A stretch of 64,000 nt of DNA. It comes from Kordia sp965283645. GTDB lineage: Bacteria; Bacteroidota; Bacteroidia; Flavobacteriales; Flavobacteriaceae. Positions 53,466 to 63,212 of the stretch are shown here, piece after piece (the first letter of the stretch is position 1; each line of letters begins with the position of its first letter). The translations under genes were made by a program, and so were the position numbers. The stretch lies in NCBI RefSeq assembly GCF_965283645.1, contig NZ_CBDIPG010000001.1:5022001-5086000 (forward strand). Direction: 5' to 3'. Below the pieces are notes generated by a model. That model saw nothing but the letters and a program-made list of their open reading frames with translations, had not been told where the DNA came from and ran no database searches.

Positions 53466-54710
53466 ATGGACAAGCAAATTCAACCAAAAAATAAAAAAAC
53501 AAAACGCATGCTATTATGGGCAATTCCAATTGTGCTTTTGGTGAGTGTTATTTTAATGAATGCAACACGTAAGAAGCAAGTAAATTTAGACAAAGAAACT
53601 GTATCAGTAAAGGAAGTTGTAAAAGGTGATTTTGAAGATGTATTGTTATTTAATAGTACGGTTGAGCCAAAAACGTCTGTTTTAATCAATGTAATTCAAG
53701 GTGGATCGGTTTCTGAAATTTTTGTTGAAAGTGGTGAAACGGTAAAGAAAGGAACACCTTTAGTACGTGTGTATAATCCGAATGCAGAATTGAATTATTT
53801 GACACAAGAAACGGCGATTGTAGAACAGATTAATAATTTGAGAAATATTCGCGTAAGCATTAAAAATCAACAATTAAATCTAGACGAACAGTTATTAAGT
53901 ATTGACAACGCGTATAAAAATGCGGAACGTAAATATGCGGTAGATGCGCGTTTGTTTAAAAAAGAAGTGATTGCTAAAAATGATTATGAAAATTCTGAGC
54001 AAGAATACAAGTTTCAGAAAGAGCGTAACGAAGTTATTAAACAAAAGGTTTCTTCTGAAAAAGTAGATCGAAATGTACAATTGGCGCGTATCAATGCTTC
54101 AGTGCAGAAGATGGAGGAAAGCTTGGAATTGTTGCGTAAAAACAAAGAAAACTTCATTTTAAAAGCACCAGTTGATGGTTTGTTATCATCATTTAATCCA
54201 ACATTGGGTAAAAACTTTAATCAAGGTGAAAACATTGGAAAAATTGATGTGTTAGATGGTTATAAATTAACAGCTAAAGTTGACGAGTATTACATTTCAA
54301 AGTTACGCGAAGAAATCAAAGGAACAGTAACTATTAATGATACAAAGTTGCCAATACGTTTGTCTAAAATCTTTCCAGAGATTGTAAAAGGTGGTTTTCA
54401 AGTAGAATTACAATTTGAAAGTGACTCCATTCCGTCAGCTGTCAGACGTGGAATGTCATTAAAAAGTAAAATGTTTTTATCGAACAATAGCAAAGCTTTG
54501 TTATTACCAAAAGGATTGTTTTACCAAAGTACCAACGGAAAATGGGCTTTTGTATTAAACTCAGACAACAAAGCTGTTAAGCGAACGGTAAAAATTGGAC
54601 GTGAAAATCCTTTCTACTATGAAGTATTGGAAGGTTTGAAAGAAGGCGATCGTGTGATTACTTCAAGTTACGACGATTTTAAAGAAATGGAAGAAATAAA
54701 CTTAAACTAA
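53466..54710 (+). CDS. HlyD-like efflux periplasmic adaptor
   Basis: The 414-residue protein has an N-terminal membrane segment (MLLWAIPIVLLVSVILM), a lipoyl half (TSVLINVIQGGSVSEIFVESGETVKKG), a long coiled-coil hairpin (about residues 105-225), the second lipoyl half (FILKAPVDGLLSSF), then a barrel and membrane-proximal end (LEGLKEGDRVITSSYDDF). Such adaptors join inner-membrane transporters to an outer-membrane channel. It is the first gene of the sigma-54-controlled operon with a MacB-type ABC module. Confidence 0.93.
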   Translation: MDKQIQPKNKKTKRMLLWAIPIVLLVSVILMNATRKKQVNLDKETVSVKEVVKGDFEDVLLFNSTVEPKTSVLINVIQGGSVSEIFVESGETVKKGTPLVRVYNPNAELNYLTQETAIVEQINNLRNIRVSIKNQQLNLDEQLLSIDNAYKNAERKYAVDARLFKKEVIAKNDYENSEQEYKFQKERNEVIKQKVSSEKVDRNVQLARINASVQKMEESLELLRKNKENFILKAPVDGLLSSFNPTLGKNFNQGENIGKIDVLDGYKLTAKVDEYYISKLREEIKGTVTINDTKLPIRLSKIFPEIVKGGFQVELQFESDSIPSAVRRGMSLKSKMFLSNNSKALLLPKGLFYQSTNGKWAFVLNSDNKAVKRTVKIGRENPFYYEVLEGLKEGDRVITSSYDDFKEMEEINLN

Positions 54711-54994
54711 TTCATCATGATTGTATTTGTATTTATCCTTGTAGAAAAGCTTGTCACGTTGGTGTAAACGAAAAGTGAATATCGAATAGAGAAGTTAAAA
54801 GTTTTTATTCAAATTAACGAATTAAAAAAAAGTTAACAGAAGTGAAGTTTATAAGTTTAAGAGTTTAGGTTTTGAAACGAACTAAAGAATTAACAATTTA
54901 CACACAACACACAACACACAACACACAACACACAACACACAACACACAACACACATAAATCATCAAAAAACGAACAGAAAAAAATAACGAAAAA
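54711..54994 (+). other. Spacer in the efflux operon
   Basis: About 284 bases between the adaptor and ABC genes. No open frame of note. It carries the heptanucleotide array at 54901-54956 just before the ABC gene. Confidence 0.6.
54901..54956 (+). repeat. Heptanucleotide tandem repeat, eight units
   Basis: CACACAA is repeated seven times and ends with CACACAT, an exact 7-bp period over 56 bases, 38 bases upstream of the ABC ATPase start. Arrays of this kind are prone to slipped-strand copy-number change, which here would alter leader length and not a reading frame. Confidence 0.9.
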
Positions 54995-55696
54995 ATGATC
55001 ACATTAACAGATTTAACGAAAATTTACAGAACAGAAGAAGTAGAAACAACGGCAATTCATAAATTGAATTTAACCGTAAAACAAGGCGAGTTTGTGTCCA
55101 TAATGGGAACTTCAGGTTGTGGAAAATCTACCTTATTAAATATTATCGGATTGTTAGATGCGCCAAACTCAGGTAGTTATTCTTTTGATGGAACGGAAGT
55201 GGCAAAATTTACAGAAAAACAACGTGCGTCATTACGAAAAGCGAATATTGGATTTGTATTTCAAAACTTCAATCTTATTGATGAACTATCTGTATATGAG
55301 AACATTGAGTTGCCATTAATTTACAACAATGTAAAATCGAGCGAACGCAAACAACGTGTTACAGAAATTATGGAACGTGTTGGAATTGCACACAGAGCAA
55401 AGCATTTTCCGCTGCAATTATCTGGTGGACAACAACAACGTGTTGCTGTAGCAAGAGCATTAGTGACAAACCCAAAGTTGATTTTAGCCGATGAGCCAAC
55501 AGGAAACTTAGATAGTAAAAACGGTAATGAAGTGATGGAATTACTAACCGAATTGCACGCTTCAGGATCAACAATTATAATGGTAACACATTCATCATAC
55601 GATGCACAATTTTCAAGCAGAATTGTGATGATGAAAGATGGCGAAATCATTTCTGAGAAAACAAACACACGTGACATTGACGTGTTGGTTGAGTAA
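54995..55696 (+). CDS. ABC transporter ATP-binding protein (MacB/LolD type)
   Basis: The 233-residue ATPase has Walker A MGTSGCGKSTLLN, Q-loop FVFQNFNLIDELS, signature LSGGQQQRVAVARAL, Walker B LILADEPTGNLDS and the switch His in IMVTHSS. It drives the two FtsX-type permeases that follow. The HlyD adaptor and this set form a MacAB-like complex. Confidence 0.95.
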   Translation: MITLTDLTKIYRTEEVETTAIHKLNLTVKQGEFVSIMGTSGCGKSTLLNIIGLLDAPNSGSYSFDGTEVAKFTEKQRASLRKANIGFVFQNFNLIDELSVYENIELPLIYNNVKSSERKQRVTEIMERVGIAHRAKHFPLQLSGGQQQRVAVARALVTNPKLILADEPTGNLDSKNGNEVMELLTELHASGSTIIMVTHSSYDAQFSSRIVMMKDGEIISEKTNTRDIDVLVE

Positions 55697-55734
55697 CAAA
55701 AAATTAATTATTCATCAATTAAAAAACGATTAAT

Positions 55735-58152
55735 ATGTTACAAACTTGGATAAAATTATTTTTTAGGAATAGTAAAAAGAATTGGCTCAACTTAGTAGTC
55801 AATATCTCAGGATTAACACTCGGTTTTGCAGGTTTACTCATTGTATTATTATACTTCAATGATGAATTGAGTTACAATAAGTTGAATCCAGACAGAAATG
55901 AAATATTTAGAGTCATACACAAAATGTCAGATGGAGATGTTTGGGCAACTAGTACAAAGGTAGAAGGGGCAAAATATGAAGAAGACATTCCAGAAATTGA
56001 AGATTATTATTTAAGTAATAGTTGGTATGAAAACGCATTGGTAAAAGTAAATGACAAGAAAATCTATACCAGAGATATATTGGAAGGAAGACCAAATTTC
56101 TTTGACTTTTTCCCGTTTAAAATTATTGAAGGAAATACGACTACGTTTAAGCAAGCAAGAAATACTATTGCAATTTCGCAACAACAAGCTGAAATCTTTT
56201 TTGGAAATGAATCTGCCATTGGAAAATCTATAGATTTATCAAATAGAATATTTACAGTTACTACAGTTTATCAAATTGAAGGAAAGCATTATTTTATGCC
56301 AGAAATGGTTATTCAATATGAAAAGCAACCATTAGAGAGTCGTTGGGGAAATTTTTCAAACACATTATTTGTAAAAACAATTAAAAATCCAGAATTAGAA
56401 GATTTGGAGGAAAAAGCTTTAGCAATTTGGTATGAAAATGAAGTATTGCCATCAGCTAAAAAACAAGGAATCACTCCAGAAAAATTTATGGAAAAGTATG
56501 GGACAACTCCTGTTTTTGAATCTCTTAATGACATTCGATTAAAAACTATTTCCGATGATTCAGGACCAGAAGGTAGTGGAAATTACCAATTGATTCTTAT
56601 CATGTTATCGCTGTCAATTTTATTAATAATAATTTCCTGTGTAAACTTTATAAACCTATCAATAGCTTCAGCAACACAAAGAGCAAAAGAAGTTGGTATA
56701 AAGAAAACATTTGGTTTGTCCAAAGGAACTTTAATTAGACAATATGCATTAGAAATAGTACTGCAAAGCTTTGTTGCATTTATACTTTCATTACTATTAG
56801 TGGAACTGATACTGCCTTACTTTAATCATTTTATGAATAAAGAAATCTCAATTTTAGACATAGGTTTATTAATTAAAATTGGGGTACTTACTTTCTTAAT
56901 TTCATTATTTATAGGAATTGTTCCTGCAATATATATATCTAAATTTAAATCGGTAGAAGTCTTAAAAGGGAACATTTCAAGAAGTAAGAAAGGCGTTTTT
57001 GCCAGAAACATCATGTTAGGAATTCAATTTTTGATTTCAGGTTTTTTTCTTACTGGATCCATCATCATTAACAAGCAAGTTGGCTATATGATAGAGAAAG
57101 ATTTAGGTTTTAACGGAGATCAAGTAATTATGATTTCCATGAATAAATACAAGGATCGTTATAAAAACTATTTGTTGGCAAAAAATGAATTGATAAAACA
57201 TCCAAATATTGAAGCTGTTACTAGTAATTCTTTTATTATCGGAGGTGGAAGCTCAAACTCAACGAACTTTAATTACAAGGACCTTTCTGTACAAACAAAT
57301 GCGAATGCAATAGAGTATAATTATTTAGATGTGATGAACATCAAGCTTTTAAAAGGAAGAGGATTGCAAGAAGAAATAGCATCTGATACAATCAAAAATA
57401 TTTTAATCAATGAAACTTTAGCCAAAGCGTTACACATTTACGATGATCCTATTGGAAAAAAACTAAGTGCAGGATTTCAAGGTGATAATAATGATGGTAA
57501 AAATTTAATAATAGTTGGTATGGTAAAAGATTATCATGTCACAGGTTTAGATGGTAAAATACCACCAACGGCATTTATGCATTGGAATAGTTTTGATTGG
57601 ATGAAACAAAATTTTTGGACAATTCAGCTTAAAGTAAAACCTACTAATGTTTCTGAAACATTAGGTTTTATTGAAGATTACTGGAAAGAAAACATAGAAC
57701 AAGGATACCCTTTTAACCCTATATTTGTTAACAAACGCTTTTCACGAACATATCGAAAGTATCAAAAACAACAAACTCTATTTTTTATACTGACAAGTAT
57801 TGTAATCATTATTTCATTACTTGGTTTGTTTGCCTTGGCTACACTGACAATTCAGCAACGATTAAAAGAAGTTGCAATACGAAAAACATTAGGAGCTTCC
57901 GTAAAAGAAATTATGTTTGAACTTTTAAAGAGCTTTTTAAAAATTACAATCATAGCTTCTGTCACTTTAATTCCAATTGCCTATTATTTTATGCAAAACT
58001 GGCTCGACAATTTCGTATATCGTATTGACATGCCAATTTGGCCATACATAATTACACCAATTATATTAGTAGTGCTCGTATTTATCGTAGTAGGAGTAAA
58101 GGCATTAAACGCCACAAAAATAGATTTAATTAAATACTTAAAATTCGAATAA
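55735..58152 (+). CDS. FtsX/MacB-type ABC permease 1
   Basis: The 805-residue permease has an N-terminal membrane helix (VVNISGLTLGFAGLLIVLLY), a large periplasmic domain, three helices around residues 285-430, a second periplasmic domain, and three C-terminal helices with LLGLFALATLTIQQRLKEVAIRKTLGAS. The internal duplication of an FtsX unit is typical of the 800-residue Bacteroidota family. It is closely related to the next gene, which starts 1 base after its stop. Confidence 0.92.
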   Translation: MLQTWIKLFFRNSKKNWLNLVVNISGLTLGFAGLLIVLLYFNDELSYNKLNPDRNEIFRVIHKMSDGDVWATSTKVEGAKYEEDIPEIEDYYLSNSWYENALVKVNDKKIYTRDILEGRPNFFDFFPFKIIEGNTTTFKQARNTIAISQQQAEIFFGNESAIGKSIDLSNRIFTVTTVYQIEGKHYFMPEMVIQYEKQPLESRWGNFSNTLFVKTIKNPELEDLEEKALAIWYENEVLPSAKKQGITPEKFMEKYGTTPVFESLNDIRLKTISDDSGPEGSGNYQLILIMLSLSILLIIISCVNFINLSIASATQRAKEVGIKKTFGLSKGTLIRQYALEIVLQSFVAFILSLLLVELILPYFNHFMNKEISILDIGLLIKIGVLTFLISLFIGIVPAIYISKFKSVEVLKGNISRSKKGVFARNIMLGIQFLISGFFLTGSIIINKQVGYMIEKDLGFNGDQVIMISMNKYKDRYKNYLLAKNELIKHPNIEAVTSNSFIIGGGSSNSTNFNYKDLSVQTNANAIEYNYLDVMNIKLLKGRGLQEEIASDTIKNILINETLAKALHIYDDPIGKKLSAGFQGDNNDGKNLIIVGMVKDYHVTGLDGKIPPTAFMHWNSFDWMKQNFWTIQLKVKPTNVSETLGFIEDYWKENIEQGYPFNPIFVNKRFSRTYRKYQKQQTLFFILTSIVIIISLLGLFALATLTIQQRLKEVAIRKTLGASVKEIMFELLKSFLKITIIASVTLIPIAYYFMQNWLDNFVYRIDMPIWPYIITPIILVVLVFIVVGVKALNATKIDLIKYLKFE

Positions 58153-58153
58153 T

Positions 58154-60547
58154 ATGGTACAGACTTGGCTAAAATTATTCTTTAGAAATAGTAAAAAAAA
58201 CTGGCTCAATACAATTATCAATATTAGTGGTTTAACACTTGGTTTGGTAGGATTGATTATCGTGTTATTGTATTATACAGATGAGAAAAGTTACGATCAG
58301 TGGAATCCTGAAAAAGATGTTGTGTATAAAGTTGCACACAAATGGGGCGACGGACAAGTTTATGATGACGCTACAGATCCAGAAGGAGCCGCGGTAAAAG
58401 AAATTGTTCCCGAAGTATTGGATTATTGCGCAGTACACTCTGGTTATAATAGTCAAATATTACGCTACAAAGACAAATCTGTGTACGAAACAAAAATTGG
58501 TAGAGCAAACGCTAACTTTTTTGAGTTTTTTCCACATGAAATTATAAAAGGAGATACGAAAACCATTTTGGCAACAAAAACGGCAATTGCACTTTCTACG
58601 GATTTAGAAAAACAATTATTTGGCGAAAAAGAATCTATAGGCAAAACCATTAAATATGGAAAAAGGGAATATATCGTAACAGGTGTTTATAAGTTGTCAA
58701 AACCTTCTATATATATGCCTAATGCAATGTTGCAAAAACCAATTACGACGAGCACAAATTGGGGTGGTTATAGCTCATTTACATTTTATAAGATCCAAAA
58801 AGGAGCGAATATTGCTACTATAGAGAAAAAAATTCACGACATATATGTTGAGAATTATTATAAAATAGAAGCTGCCGAACAAGGAATTACGGTAGACGAA
58901 TATGTGTCCATGCAAGGTTCTATGCCAATCTTAGAAAACTTAGTTGATTTACGTTTACACGGAAAAGGCGATGATGGCATGATGGAAGGAAAAGGAAACT
59001 ATTTACTGTTAATGATCATGTTGAGTTTATCAATTTTAATTATTATAATCTCTAGTATAAACTTCATCAATTTATCCATTGCTTCAGCAAGTCAACGCGC
59101 AAAAGAAGTTGGTGTAAAAAAGACACTTGGCGTTTCAAAAATTGGATTGCAGTTTCAATTCATATTAGAAATTGTTATACAAGGAATTATTTCGGTATTT
59201 CTGGCATTAATTATTGTAGAATTATTATTGCCAATATTTAATGCATTCATCAACAAAAGTTTATCATTAGAAAGTATTGACATTATTTTTAAAGTAGCAT
59301 TAGTAGCTATTGTAATTTCTGTAATCATCGGATTCATTACCGCTTTATACATCTCTAATTTTAAAACAATTAGCGTTTTAAAAGGAAATTTTTCAAGAAG
59401 TGGACATATGATTTTTGTACGAAATCTGATGTTAGGATTACAATTTGTTATTTCTGGATTTTTCTTTATTGGAGGTTTGGTTGTGTTTGCACAAGTACAT
59501 TATATGAGTACAAAAAAATTAGGGTTTTCGGGAGAAGAAATCTTAGTTGTAGAATTCAATGATACACAAAAGAGTAGGGTAAAGCAATATAAATTAATCA
59601 AAAGTGTATTTAGCAACAACTCAAATATAGAGGGCATTTCGTCTACATTTTTAGCACCTGGAGATGACAATGATATTTCGTTAGATGTAACATATAAGGA
59701 CATGGTGGTTGATACCAAATTTATTCCGCTCGATTTTGGTCATTTGGAAATGATCAACACAAAAATTGCGAAAGGAAGATACTTTTCAGAAGAATTTGCT
59801 TCGGATACGATTAACAATTTAATTTTCAATGAAACGGCTGTAAAACGTTTAGGAATTGAAGATCCTATTAATAAAATAGTGGAAACAAATGATAAAAAGT
59901 TTAAAATTATTGGTGTTGTAAAAGATTATCATATCGAAGGATTAGACAAAGAAATTCGCCCAATGTTTTATACTTATTATACAGGTTTTAAATGGGTAAG
60001 AGGCGCAATGAGTACGGTTCAATTCAAAATAAAACCAGGAAGAAAGCAAGAAGCGTTAGCCGAAATTGAACGTTTTTGGACAACAGAATTAGAGCCGGGT
60101 TATCCGTTTTCATTCTACTACTTAGATCAGCATTTTAGTAAAACACATGACATTTATAAAAAACAACAAACCTTATTTTTCATTCTCACATTAGTAGTCA
60201 TATTTATAGCTTTACTTGGTTTATTCGCGTTAGCAACCTTAACCATTCAGCAACGATTGAAAGAAGTAGCTATTCGCAAAACACTTGGTGCATCTGTAAA
60301 GCAAATTATAGTGCAATTGGTAAAAAGCTTTATCAAAATTACAGGAATTGCAATAATAATCTTAATTCCAATTGCATATTACTTTATGCAAAATTGGTTG
60401 AATAATTTCGCATATCGAATTGAAATGCCGTTATGGCCCTACATTATTGCGCCAATTGTATTAGTACTATTAGTGTTTATAGTTGTTGGTATCAAAGCAT
60501 TTAACGCTACCAAAGTAGATTTAATTAAGTATTTAAAATTTGAATAA
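58154..60547 (+). CDS. FtsX/MacB-type ABC permease 2
   Basis: The 797-residue permease is a paralogue of the preceding one along its length: both start with M(L/V)QTW(I/L)KLFFRNSKKN and end in NATK(I/V)DLIKYLKFE, with the same LLGLFALATLTIQQRLKEV segment. The two probably form a heterodimer with the shared ATPase. It is the last gene of the operon, followed by a strong hairpin. Confidence 0.92.
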   Translation: MVQTWLKLFFRNSKKNWLNTIINISGLTLGLVGLIIVLLYYTDEKSYDQWNPEKDVVYKVAHKWGDGQVYDDATDPEGAAVKEIVPEVLDYCAVHSGYNSQILRYKDKSVYETKIGRANANFFEFFPHEIIKGDTKTILATKTAIALSTDLEKQLFGEKESIGKTIKYGKREYIVTGVYKLSKPSIYMPNAMLQKPITTSTNWGGYSSFTFYKIQKGANIATIEKKIHDIYVENYYKIEAAEQGITVDEYVSMQGSMPILENLVDLRLHGKGDDGMMEGKGNYLLLMIMLSLSILIIIISSINFINLSIASASQRAKEVGVKKTLGVSKIGLQFQFILEIVIQGIISVFLALIIVELLLPIFNAFINKSLSLESIDIIFKVALVAIVISVIIGFITALYISNFKTISVLKGNFSRSGHMIFVRNLMLGLQFVISGFFFIGGLVVFAQVHYMSTKKLGFSGEEILVVEFNDTQKSRVKQYKLIKSVFSNNSNIEGISSTFLAPGDDNDISLDVTYKDMVVDTKFIPLDFGHLEMINTKIAKGRYFSEEFASDTINNLIFNETAVKRLGIEDPINKIVETNDKKFKIIGVVKDYHIEGLDKEIRPMFYTYYTGFKWVRGAMSTVQFKIKPGRKQEALAEIERFWTTELEPGYPFSFYYLDQHFSKTHDIYKKQQTLFFILTLVVIFIALLGLFALATLTIQQRLKEVAIRKTLGASVKQIIVQLVKSFIKITGIAIIILIPIAYYFMQNWLNNFAYRIEMPLWPYIIAPIVLVLLVFIVVGIKAFNATKVDLIKYLKFE

Positions 60548-60601
60548 TATGTGTATAATTTAGCATAATTTTTACATTTAAAAGTATAATTATAGCATCT
60601 T

Positions 60602-60650
60602 AAAAACTTCTTGTTATTCTTCTTTTTTGGAGAAATAACAAGAAGTTTTT
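60602..60650 (+). terminator. Terminator of the efflux operon
   Basis: AAAAACTTCTTGTTATT and AATAACAAGAAGTTTTT (60602-60618 and 60634-60650) form a perfect 17-bp stem with a 15-base loop, followed by further T. Confidence 0.92.
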
Positions 60651-60700
60651 TTCATTATATCGTATGAAAAATAGCTATGCATAATTTAAAATTAAGTAGT

Positions 60701-60714
60701 TAACTATATAGTTA
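60701..60714. promoter_or_regulatory. 14-bp palindrome at the MarR promoter
   Basis: TAACTATATAGTTA is a perfect palindrome ending 12 bases before the -7 element, in the -33 region. Its size and position suit an autoregulatory MarR operator. Confidence 0.6.
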
Positions 60715-60726
60715 GCTTATTTTATC

Positions 60727-60734
60727 TATATTTG
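60727..60734 (+). promoter_or_regulatory. -7 element of the MarR gene
   Basis: TATATTTG matches TAnnTTTG and lies 19 bases before the ATG at 60754. Confidence 0.65.
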
Positions 60735-60753
60735 CACCTAAATAATTTTGAGT

Positions 60754-61242
60754 ATGACGGAAGACTTTATTAAAAAACTTGGTTATAGAGCTTTGGATAG
60801 TAGGTTGAAGAGAATAAGTGATCGAATGGCGCACGACATAAGAAAGCTGTACAAAGAGCTGGATATTGATGTAGAACCGAATTGGTATTTGGTATTTATG
60901 ATTTTACAAAATAAAGAAAATGTTTCAATTTCCTTTATTGCAGAACAATTAGGCTATGCACATCCTTCGGTTGTAGTTATTGTGAAAAAGATGAATGCCA
61001 AAGGATATTTATCTATAAAACAAGATTCTTTTGATAAAAGAAAACAACTTATTTCTTTATCTGACAAAGCACTTAAATTAATACCAAAGCTAGAAATACT
61101 TTGGCATAGTTGCGACAGCGCAATATTAGAATTATTAGACAAAGACTTAGCTATTTTAACCTACTTAGATGCAATAGATTCAAAATTAGAAGAAACATCA
61201 TTTCACTTTAGATTTAAGAAAGAATATTTAAAAACAATTTAA
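60754..61242 (+). CDS. MarR-family transcriptional regulator
   Basis: From the ATG at 60754 (an in-frame TTG lies two codons upstream) the protein has 162 residues with the MarR winged helix: NVSISFIAEQLGYAHPSVVVIVKKMNAKGYLSIKQDSFDKRKQLISLSDK, containing the DxRxxx wing (DSFDKRKQ). It likely represses its own promoter and the two genes that follow. Four bases separate it from the next gene. Confidence 0.92.
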   Translation: MTEDFIKKLGYRALDSRLKRISDRMAHDIRKLYKELDIDVEPNWYLVFMILQNKENVSISFIAEQLGYAHPSVVVIVKKMNAKGYLSIKQDSFDKRKQLISLSDKALKLIPKLEILWHSCDSAILELLDKDLAILTYLDAIDSKLEETSFHFRFKKEYLKTI

Positions 61243-61246
61243 AATT

Positions 61247-62008
61247 ATGAAAAGTATAATTCTATTAAGCTTGTTGTTTTTCAATTTTAATTTATCAGCA
61301 ACAGCAACTAAAATTATAGTAAGAGCAAAGGCTAAAGATGCCAAATTTGTGGGCAGTTCTCTTGGAGGAGCTTATATAATTATAAGAAACAAAACGGATA
61401 ATAGTATACTCGCAAAAGGAAAAACCAACGGAAGTACAGGAAACACGGATTTGATCATGCGTACGCCTAGAGAAAGGGGAAAATTGATATCCGATGCACA
61501 AACAGCACAATTTTTAGCAACCATTGATATTGAAGAACCTACTTTTATTCGCATTGAAGTTATCTCACCCTATAATCATAAACAAGCGCAAAGTATCGTG
61601 AGCACAGAACTATGGTTAATTCCAGGTAAAGATATATTAGGAGATGGAATTATTTTAGAAATTCCAGGATTTATAATAGATATTTTAAAACCTAGAACAC
61701 ATCAGTATATAGCTTTGAAAGATGTTCAAAACAAAGTATTTGAACTAAAGGCAAATGTTGTAATGATGTGTGGTTGCACTATAAATAGTGGAGGAATTTG
61801 GGATTCTGAAAACATGGAGGTTACTGCTATTCTTAAAAAAGATGGGAAACACTTAAAAAATGTTGAAATGTCAATTACGGAAACAAATCTCTTTGAAGGA
61901 TCTATAAAACTCACTTCGGCAGGTCAATATGAAATCATTATTTATGCCTACAACGCTAAAAGTGGAAATACGGGAGTAGATAAAGTTAATTACGTAATTT
62001 ATGAATAA
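61247..62008 (+). CDS. Secreted hypothetical protein in the MarR operon
   Basis: The 253-residue protein has a signal peptide (LLSLLFFNFNLSATA) and beta-rich segments (GAYIIIRNKTDNSILAKG, MEVTAILKKDGKHLKNVEMS). The last part looks like an immunoglobulin-like fold. Function unknown. It overlaps the next gene by 8 bases. Confidence 0.7.
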   Translation: MKSIILLSLLFFNFNLSATATKIIVRAKAKDAKFVGSSLGGAYIIIRNKTDNSILAKGKTNGSTGNTDLIMRTPRERGKLISDAQTAQFLATIDIEEPTFIRIEVISPYNHKQAQSIVSTELWLIPGKDILGDGIILEIPGFIIDILKPRTHQYIALKDVQNKVFELKANVVMMCGCTINSGGIWDSENMEVTAILKKDGKHLKNVEMSITETNLFEGSIKLTSAGQYEIIIYAYNAKSGNTGVDKVNYVIYE

Positions 62009-63107
62009 AATAATAAATTTACTAATAGTGCTCATTATTGCTGCAGCGTGCAATAAAAGTAAACCACAAGCTATAAAAGAAGAGAAATTTATAAGCGAGC
62101 TCAAGAAAGAAATACTAAAAGAAAAAATACCAGGATGCGGAATTGTTGTAATTAAAAATGGTAAAATAGTTATTTCTGAATCTATAGGAGAAGCAGACGT
62201 GGCTTTTTCGGTACCAGTAGATAACCATACTATTTTTTCAATAAATTCGATCGCTAAAATTTTTGCAGGTACGGCAATCATGCAACTTGTTGAAGATGGA
62301 AAAATTAACCTATCAAATCCTATTTCTGATTACTTAAATAATCTTCCCATTGAATGGCAAAAAGTAACAATAAGACAACTTCTAAGTCATACTTCTGGAT
62401 TGCCTGATATTGAAGACACAGAAAATGGAGGTTTGATTGGTGGAAAAGGAGAAGAATTTGCTTGGGAAAAAGTAAAAAATAGTCCCTTGAGGTTTATGGC
62501 GGGCGAAAAATTTAATTACAATGCAACTAACTATCTCTTAATTCAAAAATTAATAGAAAAAATTAGTGGCATGGACTATGAAAAGTTCTTGCTAAAAAAT
62601 CAATTTGATAAAATAGGGAGCAAAATACTCTTTGGAAACTCTTTTGACGTAGTTGAAAACAAGAGTACAACGTACAGCTATTATCTAAAAGATAAAATAA
62701 CAAACAAATATATAAAAGGTGAAAAATTATATGAAATTTCAGAAGAATTTTCACCAATCCTTAAAGCAGATGCAGGAGCTTTTTCAACAGTAAATACATT
62801 GACAAAGTGGATGTCAGCTCTTCAAAATGAAAAATTTATTTCAAAGAAAAGTATTGAGAAAATTTGGACAGCTGAGCCGCTTAATAATGGAGAACATAAA
62901 GGGTTTGGTGGATTTCTGAATGGATACGCGTACGGATGGCCAGTTATAATGAGAGACAAACATCCTGCGGTGGCTCCAATTGGTGGCGGACGCGCATCTT
63001 TAATAGTGTATCCAAAAGATAATCTAACAATTATTCTTTTGACAAACTTAACGGGGAGTTCTCCTCAAAAAATTATTGAAAAAGTAGCACATCATTACTG
63101 GGAATAG
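62001..63107 (+). CDS. Beta-lactamase-fold serine hydrolase lipoprotein
   Basis: The 368-residue protein has a lipobox (IIAAACNKS) and the class C/S12 hydrolase motifs: SINSIAKIFAG (SxxK nucleophile), HTSGLPD, the YxN region as FNYNATNYLL, and a late GGGRASL. Its substrate is likely an envelope peptide or ester, not necessarily a beta-lactam. It overlaps the secreted hypothetical gene, so both fall under the MarR promoter. Confidence 0.9.
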   Translation: MNKIINLLIVLIIAAACNKSKPQAIKEEKFISELKKEILKEKIPGCGIVVIKNGKIVISESIGEADVAFSVPVDNHTIFSINSIAKIFAGTAIMQLVEDGKINLSNPISDYLNNLPIEWQKVTIRQLLSHTSGLPDIEDTENGGLIGGKGEEFAWEKVKNSPLRFMAGEKFNYNATNYLLIQKLIEKISGMDYEKFLLKNQFDKIGSKILFGNSFDVVENKSTTYSYYLKDKITNKYIKGEKLYEISEEFSPILKADAGAFSTVNTLTKWMSALQNEKFISKKSIEKIWTAEPLNNGEHKGFGGFLNGYAYGWPVIMRDKHPAVAPIGGGRASLIVYPKDNLTIILLTNLTGSSPQKIIEKVAHHYWE

Positions 63108-63212
63108 AAAGCGACACACAACATCATATGTACAACTCATAGCAATTTGCTATCTTTCAATTCTACAGCGAGCTCCCTAAAAAACTCGTTAAGTAATATT
63201 AAAAACCATGCA

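Noticed and set aside
54901..54956. Possible CRISPR array
   Set aside because: It is a plain 7-bp tandem repeat with no spacers and no cas genes nearby.
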